DNA of 64,000 nucleotides from Spongiactinospora sp. TRM90649 (lineage in GTDB: Bacteria; Actinomycetota; Actinomycetes; Streptosporangiales; Streptosporangiaceae): NCBI RefSeq assembly GCF_029382225.1, contig NZ_JARLTC010000028.1:1-64000 (forward strand). Reading direction: 5' to 3'. Under the pieces are notes generated by a model. The model saw only the letters and a program-made list of their open reading frames with translations. It ran no database searches and was not told the DNA's origin. Made by a program: the position numbers and the translations under genes. Position 1 is the first letter of the stretch. The number at the start of each line of letters is the position of its first letter. Below, one piece after another: positions 58,366 through 64,000 of this stretch.

Positions 58366-58802
58366 GCGAGCCCTACGACATCCACCTGGCCGACCAGCTC
58401 GCCGCCGCCATCGCCCAGAGCCGCCAGATGATCCGCTCCCTGGACACCCCAGCGAGCAGGGTGCGGCCGGGTGTACCACCATGGGTGGCCGACAAATGCG
58501 AGCAGTTCCTGCGCGACCACCTCGACAAACCTCGTGGCTGCCTGCACCTGGAGCACCCGCAGCCGTTGTGGGGCTTCACCTCGCTGTCCGGAGCCCTGCT
58601 GTGCCGCGGTTGCATGGGCTTCTTCATGCTCGTCAACCCCGTCGCGCCCTGCGAGCGTTGCGGCGCGGAAGGACCGGAGGGCTTCTACGGCCTGGTGAAC
58701 ACCGGCGGTGTGCTGACGCTGATCTACGCCGTGTGCGGCCCCTGCAAGGAGATGATCAGCCCCACCGTTGCGGACCACGGCGGCCCGTCGGAGGCCATGT
58801 AA
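58362..58802 (+). CDS. Hypothetical zinc-binding protein
   Basis: 146 residues. CLHLEH, LLCRGC, PCERCGAEG and CGPCKE give four cysteine pairs, a likely double zinc ribbon. ATG overlaps the preceding TGA. Its TAA forms part of GTAAGC site 9. Family not recognised. Confidence 0.72.
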   Translation: MSEPYDIHLADQLAAAIAQSRQMIRSLDTPASRVRPGVPPWVADKCEQFLRDHLDKPRGCLHLEHPQPLWGFTSLSGALLCRGCMGFFMLVNPVAPCERCGAEGPEGFYGLVNTGGVLTLIYAVCGPCKEMISPTVADHGGPSEAM

Positions 58803-58816
58803 GCACTAGCGCTTTC
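58799..58816. repeat. GTAAGC-N6-GCTTAC family site 9
   Basis: GTAAGC-actagc-GCTTTC, overlapping the stop codon and 78 bases before the next gene. Confidence 0.75.
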
Positions 58817-58894
58817 GGTATTACGGTAGAGGCGTCGGGCCTCCCTCAACAGGCGTGACGACACCTGACGCACGCACGAGACGAGGGAGGGTCC

Positions 58895-59311
58895 ATGGCA
58901 GATCACCCCGCCGCCACCGCCGCCACCGGCCCGGACGACGCACCGCCTCCCTCCCCAGGCGACGCCGACGTCCGGGCCGGTTCCGTCTGCGGCTTCTGGC
59001 TCGCCCCTGCCCACCGCCACTGCCGTGTCCGCGAGGCGGTGCGCCGCTACCCGATCGGCTGGCGGTGCGCCGCGCACACGCCACGCACCATGGCCGGGCT
59101 CGCCCCATCACCACCGGCCGCTCCCTACACCCTGCCGCCAGCCTGGACGCTGCACCCCGTGACCGTGCCCATCGGTCACCCGCTGTCCGGCCGCTGCGTC
59201 CGCTGCGGATGGCCGCACGAGCGCTACGGCCCGTGCGGCACCCCGCACTGCCTGGACTGCGCCGCCGCGCTCCGCGCCGAAGACGCCATCGACCGGCCCG
59301 CCTCCGGCTGA
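58895..59311 (+). CDS. Hypothetical Cys-rich protein
   Basis: 138 residues. The N-terminal 30 residues are Pro/Ala/Asp-rich; GSVCGFWLAPAHRHCRVREA, CVRCGWPHERYGPCGTPHCL and CAA carry cysteines and histidines for one or two zinc sites. Good ribosome site GGGAGGG before ATG 58895. Immediately upstream in the primase operon. Not recognised. Confidence 0.7.
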   Translation: MADHPAATAATGPDDAPPPSPGDADVRAGSVCGFWLAPAHRHCRVREAVRRYPIGWRCAAHTPRTMAGLAPSPPAAPYTLPPAWTLHPVTVPIGHPLSGRCVRCGWPHERYGPCGTPHCLDCAAALRAEDAIDRPASG

Positions 59312-59365
59312 CCAGCGGCCCCGCCACGCCCGTTCCCCGGCTCACCACGAGGAAGTGACACGACG

Positions 59366-59506
59366 TTGAACCTTCGCGCCGTCCCCGGTCCCACCAGATC
59401 CACGGGCACCACCCGCGCCACGCGGACGGCCGTGAGCGACACCCCGGCAACACCCACCGTCGACCACACCCGATCCCTGACCGCGCACCGCTGCGGGCGG
59501 CTCTGA
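59366..59506 (+). CDS. Possible 46-residue ORF before the primase
   Basis: TTG 59366, about 10 bases after GAGGAAG, opens a Thr/Arg-rich frame whose TGA overlaps the primase ATG (TGATG). The coupling is the same as at many real genes here, but the composition is unusual and no family is recognised. It may be a leader peptide. Confidence 0.35.
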   Translation: MNLRAVPGPTRSTGTTRATRTAVSDTPATPTVDHTRSLTAHRCGRL

Positions 59507-62493
59507 TGAGCTCCGCCGCCCCGCGCCAGGTGCGGCTGCGCGCCGACCTGGAGGCCGCCCGCGAATGGCTGAGGCGCCTGCACGGCGGCCACCCCGGACT
59601 GATCAACATCTGCGCCACCGGAACGTGGGCCGGGCGGTGCTTCGCCACCGACGAAAGCGGCATCGACAGCGCGGTGGGCTACATCGACTGGCTCGACCAG
59701 CGCAGCCGCGAAGGCATCTACGCCCGCGTCACCACCCTGGCCACCGCACCGGGGCGCGGCAAGCGGGGCGGCGCGGACGCTTCGCTGTCGCTGCCCGGCC
59801 TGTGGGCCGACATCGACATCGCCGGACCCGGTCACAAGGCGACCGTCCTGCCCTTGCCCCCAGACGGCGAAACCGCCATGCGCCTGGTCGCCGAAGCCGG
59901 ACTGCCCGAGCCGACACTATGGATCCACAGCGGCGGCGGCCTGTATCCCTGGTGGCTGCTCGCCGAGCCAGCCACCGTCACCGCCGAGACCTTCGCGACG
60001 TTGAGCGCCCTGTCGGCGCACTGGCAGCACGCGCTGGACGCCGCCGCGAAGCGGCTCCGGCACCACTACGGCGAAGGAGTGGGCGACCTTTCGCGCGTGC
60101 TGCGCATCCCCGGCACGATCAACCGCAAGGAGGGCCTGGCCCGCCCCTGCCGGGTGCTGGAGGAGCGATCCACCGGCACCCTCTATCTGCTCGCCGACCT
60201 GGAGGCCGCACTGCACCAGATCGGGCTTGAGGCCAGTGAACTGCCCAAGACCGCGCCTCAGCGCGGCAAGCCACCGATGCCCCGGACGCCGCCGCACGCC
60301 CGTGCGCAGCGGGTGCCCCGCCCGGCCGAGGGACCTGTGGGACCGTTCGATGCCCTCGCCGAAACCGCGACGTGGGCCGACCTGCTGACGCCTGCCGGGT
60401 TCACCTTCGTGCGCTCGGAGGGCAACGGAGCCGAGTTGTGGAAGTACGCCGGTTCCTCGGCCGCCTCGGAGTACTCGGTGCGGTGCGGGCTCGACGGCAC
60501 GCCGGTGCTGGTGAACCATTCGGAGTCCACGCCCTTGCCCGTGGGCGCCGGCCACCGACTCACCATGGGCCGCACCTTCGCGCACCTGCACCACGGCGGC
60601 GATGAACGCGCCGCCGCACGCGACCTGCTGGACGCCGCCACCGGGCACGCGCCCGAAGGCTCGCCCACCGCGACCCTGCCCGCGCGCGTGCTGGAGCACA
60701 TCGCCGCACGCTGCGCCCCATCCCCGCGCCAGGGTGACACCGGCGACTGGCGCGAGGCGCCCTGGCCGCAGGACGCCCGGCCGCGTGCGACACCGCACGC
60801 GCGACAGATGGCAGGCGGCCACGAGCGCCAGGCTCAGCAGAACGGCGGGCAACACGACGTGCGTCAGGCCATGACCGCCGCCGACGAGAGCGCCATCGCC
60901 CGTGGCGTGTTCGCCACCCGCGAGGCCCTGCGCGCGCTGCCGTGGAGTGCGCCCGGCACCGACGCCCGCCCTGTGGTGCTGCCCGTCTTCCCGGTCGGCA
61001 GCCTGCCGGGCGATATCGGCAAGTTCGCCGAAGCGGTGGCGACCTACATGCAGATCTCGGTCGACATCACCGCGCTGGCCATTCTCGGCGTGCTCGCGGT
61101 GCTCGCGGGCAACCACGCCACCATCAGCGGCCAATGGAAGGAGAACACCCTCAACCTGTACCTGGCGGCCCTCGCTGACTCCGGAGAGGGCAAGAGCCCC
61201 GCCGTCAGCATGATCGTAGCACCGGTGTACGAACTGGAGACCACGCTGCGCTCTGCATGGGACGCCGAGTTCGGCGAGCGGGCCGAGCAGCACGAGATCG
61301 CCGTGCGCACCAAGGACCGCCTGGTGGCGAAGATCGCGGACGCGCACGGCGGCCAACGCGACAACCTGATGGCCGACCTCGACTCGCTCAAGGCCGAGAT
61401 CGCCGACACCACCGCCCCGCCGCGCCCGCAACTACTCGCCGGCGACGTCACACCGGAGGTGCTCGGCAAGATCATGCACCGCACCGGCGGCCACATCGGC
61501 GTGATCAGTGCAGAAGGTGGACTGCTCGGCAACCTGTCGGGGCGCTACAGCAAGGGGGTTCCCAACATCGAGCTGGTGCTCACCGCCTACGACTCCTCCG
61601 AGCCGTACCGGCTGGAGCGCATCACCCGCGACCCGTTCGAGGTGGAACGGCCCTCCTTGAGCATCAGCCTGGCCGTGCAGCCCGTGGTGGTGAACGACGC
61701 CCTGGCCAGCGCCGCCTTGTCCGATCGTGGGCTGCTCAACCGGTTCCTGTTCGCCGCGCCCGAGAGCCTGGCCGGCCACCGCGACAAGGCTCCGCCGCAG
61801 GTGCCCCAGCATCTGCGAGAGATGTGGCGCACCACGGTGTTCTCCGTGCACCGCACGCTGCTGCCCACCGGCCGCGCCTGCGACGAGCAGGGACGGCCCG
61901 CCGAACCGGTGCACATGAGCGTGGCGGCCGAGGCCGAGGAACTTCACCTGGCCTGGCGTATCGAACTGGAAGGCCGCGTGGACCCCGACAGCGGCGACCT
62001 GGCACCGATCAAGGGGTGGGCCAAGAAGCTGGAGGGCGTCGCCTACCGGCTGGCCGCGCTGCTGCATCTGGCGGCCGGAGCAGACCCCCGCACACCGGTG
62101 AGCGAGGCCACCATGCGCCATGCCCTGGAGGTGGCCGACTGGGCCATCCCGCACGCCCAGGCGGTGTTCGGCCGGGCGGCGGACGGCGGTGCGGTCGGTG
62201 CGGCGCCGGGGCTGCCCGCCGGGGCGATAGGACAGCAGGCCGCCCACGTGCTGGACTGGATCCGCCGCAAGGGCGTGCGCGAGTTCACCGCCGATGGCGC
62301 CCGCACCGCACTGCGCGGACGCGCGTGGGTGAAGGAGGGCGGCGCGGGCGCGGTGCGCGCGGCGCTGACAGTGCTCGCGCAGACCGGATGGCTGGCCACG
62401 GTGGCGCGGCGGGGCTCCGATGGGCGGCGGCTGACCGATGCGGTGTACGTGCCGCACCCGGATGTGCACCGGCCACGGGTGGCGGGCACGTAG
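59506..62493 (+). CDS. Replication protein: RepB-like primase domain fused to DUF3987 helicase-like domain
   Basis: 995 residues. The N-terminal ~250 residues form an archaeo-eukaryotic-type primase core: Asp102 and Asp104 in WADIDIAG, HSGGGLYPWWLL and RVLRIPGTINRK. A linker of ~200 residues follows. From ~500 is a DUF3987/YfjI-type P-loop domain: FPVGSLPGDIGKFAEAVATY, Walker A ADSGEGKSP near 560, VISAEGGLL and GLLNRFLFA, then a C-terminal winged region (VLDWIRRKGVREFTADGART). Such fusions initiate replication of phages and plasmids. It sits next to the iteron region. Confidence 0.85.
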   Translation: MSSAAPRQVRLRADLEAAREWLRRLHGGHPGLINICATGTWAGRCFATDESGIDSAVGYIDWLDQRSREGIYARVTTLATAPGRGKRGGADASLSLPGLWADIDIAGPGHKATVLPLPPDGETAMRLVAEAGLPEPTLWIHSGGGLYPWWLLAEPATVTAETFATLSALSAHWQHALDAAAKRLRHHYGEGVGDLSRVLRIPGTINRKEGLARPCRVLEERSTGTLYLLADLEAALHQIGLEASELPKTAPQRGKPPMPRTPPHARAQRVPRPAEGPVGPFDALAETATWADLLTPAGFTFVRSEGNGAELWKYAGSSAASEYSVRCGLDGTPVLVNHSESTPLPVGAGHRLTMGRTFAHLHHGGDERAAARDLLDAATGHAPEGSPTATLPARVLEHIAARCAPSPRQGDTGDWREAPWPQDARPRATPHARQMAGGHERQAQQNGGQHDVRQAMTAADESAIARGVFATREALRALPWSAPGTDARPVVLPVFPVGSLPGDIGKFAEAVATYMQISVDITALAILGVLAVLAGNHATISGQWKENTLNLYLAALADSGEGKSPAVSMIVAPVYELETTLRSAWDAEFGERAEQHEIAVRTKDRLVAKIADAHGGQRDNLMADLDSLKAEIADTTAPPRPQLLAGDVTPEVLGKIMHRTGGHIGVISAEGGLLGNLSGRYSKGVPNIELVLTAYDSSEPYRLERITRDPFEVERPSLSISLAVQPVVVNDALASAALSDRGLLNRFLFAAPESLAGHRDKAPPQVPQHLREMWRTTVFSVHRTLLPTGRACDEQGRPAEPVHMSVAAEAEELHLAWRIELEGRVDPDSGDLAPIKGWAKKLEGVAYRLAALLHLAAGADPRTPVSEATMRHALEVADWAIPHAQAVFGRAADGGAVGAAPGLPAGAIGQQAAHVLDWIRRKGVREFTADGARTALRGRAWVKEGGAGAVRAALTVLAQTGWLATVARRGSDGRRLTDAVYVPHPDVHRPRVAGT

Positions 62494-62757
62494 CTGCGCT
62501 GGCGAGACGTGCAAATGCACCGCTGACCGAAAGTACAAGGATTTCTGCTATCGAAGTCGCACATGTAAAGCGACGGCGCTCGAAGCGCCGGCAGGAGTGG
62601 TCCGTTCTGTTCCATATCACTCGACCGACCCGTTTGACCTGGAGGAACGTCACCACGACCAGATTCGCACAAATTGGAACGGAGGAGCTGGTTGAGTATC
62701 ACAACGGTGGGTGGCGACACTCGTAATGCATCGCCACTCGATCAGAAGGCAGACATC
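62494..62757. other. Intergenic region upstream of the secreted-protein gene
   Basis: No recognisable gene. Base composition is lower in GC than the flanking operon, so a promoter for the secreted protein is probably here, but I cannot pick a confident -10/-35 pair. Confidence 0.45.
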
Positions 62758-63165
62758 ATGCGCAAAATCATGCTGCTGGTCGGCTCATGTCTAATGCTGC
62801 TGGCCGTTCTCGCTGCACCATCGGCCGCAACTGCACAGTCTCACGGCTACCCGCAGACGGCCTACAACGTCCAGTACGGAAATTCCTACGTAAAAGGCAA
62901 CTTGATCTGGTACAACCGGTCGGTCCAGGTCGGCGGCGAGCTTCGGGCCGCCTCCGGCTGCCGCGACGTCGTGTACACCGTATATCCGCCCGCAGGGAAC
63001 AACACCATTCTGTCGAGGGAGGAACGAAGCGCCTGCAACGGAACCGTCGGGCACGGGTTTACCATGTCCGCCAACGTCCCCGGAGGAGCAGGTCGAGTCT
63101 ATGTGGACCTGTACGAGAACGGCGTCCTGCGCGAATGGGTCATCTGCATACCGACCGGTTGCTGA
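62758..63165 (+). CDS. Small secreted protein
   Basis: 135 residues. Sec signal peptide of ~27 residues (MLLVGSCLMLLAVLAAPSA, cleavage after AATA). Mature part ~108 residues, beta-rich, with four Cys, probably two disulphides (ASGCRDVVY, SACNGTVG, WVICIPTGC). Looks independent of the replication operon, with its own upstream region and a strong terminator, like a cargo gene expressed from the integrated state. Function unknown. Confidence 0.78.
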   Translation: MRKIMLLVGSCLMLLAVLAAPSAATAQSHGYPQTAYNVQYGNSYVKGNLIWYNRSVQVGGELRAASGCRDVVYTVYPPAGNNTILSREERSACNGTVGHGFTMSANVPGGAGRVYVDLYENGVLREWVICIPTGC

Positions 63166-63216
63166 CACCTAGCAAAGGCGCAGACATCAGCGAATCCGTT
63201 CCACATCGCCAAGGGA

Positions 63217-63246
63217 AGCGGGGCCACGTTTCTGGCCCCGCTTTTT
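63217..63246 (+). terminator. Rho-independent terminator
   Basis: AGCGGGGCCA and TGGCCCCGCT (10 bp) around a 6-base loop, followed by TTTTT. A textbook form, and the only strong T-tailed terminator I found in the window. It lies 51 bases after the secreted-protein stop. Confidence 0.88.
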
Positions 63247-63489
63247 GGCATTCTCCTCATGGCGAAGTCATGCACAAGCGCTCCTTGAGGTCTCACAACA
63301 GCAGCGGCCCGCCTTACGGCCACGGCGGCGCGAGCGATTCGCTGAGCGCCACGACCACGCGTGGCCCCGAGACCCATCCCTGAAAGTCATGCATAGCCGA
63401 CGCGGCGAAGCACGGCTTGGGGTGGCGTCCTGCGCGGCGCGCGTCCCGACCACGCCGAGTATTTACATGCGCGCGCATGCTCTGCTTGC

Positions 63490-63911
63490 TATCCGGTATC
63501 TCCGGTATGTGCGGCACCTCGACATACCGGATAGCAAATAGTGTCTGACCTGGGAAAATGGCACTATCCGGTATCTTCGGTATTTCCGGTATGCCTTCGT
63601 GTGTGTCTGTACGGACGCAGGTCAAAACGAGACCGGGCCAGTGCGGTGGGGGAGAGGACCTGCAACTACCGTCTGTGATGTACCGGATAAGGGGGCCGAC
63701 ATACCGGATAGGGTCCGCGACATACCGGATAAGGGGGAACCGCATGGTCACAGTGCGTGTCGCCGGCATGTTCGGTGTTTCTCTAGATCATAAGCTATTT
63801 CAAGATCATTATTACTATAAGTAATAATATACCGGATACCCTTACGCGGAGTATCTGCAAGCATCCTCCTCCAGATGCACCAGGTACCGGAAATACCGGA
63901 GATACCGGATA
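63490..63911. repeat. Array of about 13 CCGGTA/TACCGG iterons (candidate replication origin)
   Basis: The basic unit is TATCCGGTAT or its complement ATACCGGATA. Copies lie at 63490, 63501, 63524, 63565, 63576 (degenerate), 63584, 63681, 63701, 63722, 63828, 63885, 63894 and 63903. Within clusters they follow at 9-11 base steps; the left clusters are mostly in one orientation and the right ones in the other. Open frames across it have repeat-derived sequence and are not genes. An AT-rich segment lies between the arms. Confidence 0.8.
63776..63832. other. AT-rich segment with inverted repeat, possible DNA-unwinding element
   Basis: About 57 bases that are mostly A and T, standing out sharply from the surroundings. 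ATTATTACT and AGTAATAAT form a perfect 9-bp inverted repeat around ATA (63807-63827). AGATCAT occurs twice, 18 bases apart (63784, 63802). It is bracketed by iterons. Confidence 0.65.
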
Positions 63912-64000
63912 GGCGTGCAGGTTCTACAGAGCGTCACGTCGAGCGGGTTGGCGATGCTCCGCCGACGCGGCCGGGCTGCCTGCCCATCGCGAGTTGACGT

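Larger units (their letters stand above)
12374..64000. mobile_element. Integrated phage-like element, left ~51 kb (right end not in window)
   Basis: Supported by the terminal large serine integrase, a phiC31 gp3-like RDF, many short overlapping phage-type genes on one strand, replication genes of its own and element-wide repeated motifs missing from the host part. No capsid, terminase, portal, tail or conjugation gene is present here. Prophage, phage-plasmid or integrative element therefore all remain possible; virion genes may follow after 64,000. Confidence 0.85.

Noticed and set aside
63245-63541. 98-codon plus-strand frame after the terminator
   Set aside because: Begins at the terminator without a ribosome site and runs into the iterons; composition unlike neighbouring genes.
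63314-63769. 151-codon minus-strand frame through the iterons
   Set aside because: Its product is only a translation of the repeats (IRYV/IPEIPD units); no start signals.
63490-63911. CRISPR array as explanation of the repeats
   Set aside because: Units are about 10 bases, in both orientations and without uniform spacers; no cas genes.
12374-64000. tRNA genes or tRNA attachment site
   Set aside because: No cloverleaf with the invariant TTCGAAT-type arm was seen, and serine integrases usually target protein genes.

Overview
The window is high-GC actinobacterial DNA; gene content and codon use suggest Streptosporangiales or a relative such as Actinomadura or Nonomuraea, but the genus cannot be fixed from this sequence. 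It has two unlike parts. Positions 1 to about 12,373 are host chromosome: an efflux operon (membrane-fusion protein, ABC ATPase, MacB-type permease, then a MarR regulator), two TetR regulators, a VOC protein behind its own promoter and paired palindromes, GNAT and PIG-L family enzymes, an ArsR/SRPBCC pair, a class V aminotransferase and a large serine hydrolase. Three small decayed genes are scattered in it.

From about 12,374 to the end is the left ~51 kb of an integrated phage-like element; its right end and any virion genes lie outside. It begins inside the first codons of what looks like a host RecD2-type helicase gene and starts with a 630-residue large serine integrase. A protein resembling the phiC31 gp3 recombination directionality factor is encoded at 45,233. 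Left block (14.6-25.4 kb, all +): small phage-type genes, a UvrD-like helicase, a VWA protein, an RNA ligase and an HU-like protein, closed by a hairpin terminator. Middle block (25.5-42.0 kb, mixed strands): cargo. It holds a CYTH protein, two EEP-fold proteins, a thymidylate-kinase-like protein, a radical SAM/SPASM enzyme, a HAD protein, a DEAH helicase with helicase-associated repeats, two DUF574-type methyltransferases, an XRE regulator, a double ribbon-helix-helix candidate, a large SARP regulator and a repressor-like gene. Right block (42.2-62.5 kb, all +): excisionase-like winged-helix proteins, then recombination and replication genes (PD-(D/E)XK nuclease, RDF, DnaQ-like exonuclease, RuvC-like resolvase, sliding clamp, exoribonuclease, primase/DUF3987 protein), mostly joined by 4-base start/stop overlaps. 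A secreted protein with a strong terminator follows. The window ends in an array of about 13 CCGGTA-core repeats flanking a very AT-rich inverted repeat, which I read as a candidate replication origin.

Several non-coding signals tie the element together and are the main discoveries. (1) At least nine copies of GTAAGC-N6-GCTTAC lie from 14.5 to 58.8 kb, with no copy noticed in the host part. (2) A perfect palindrome, TTGCGCGCAA, sits at the same place inside two similar promoters 28 kb apart (14,469 and 42,215), one of them beside the repressor-like gene. (3) A strand-specific CCCACCCGAA motif stands just upstream of many start codons and recalls the start-associated sequences of cluster K mycobacteriophages. 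(4) A 12-mer is shared upstream of two minus-strand DNA-binding proteins. All functions are inferred from reading the sequence; no database search was run.
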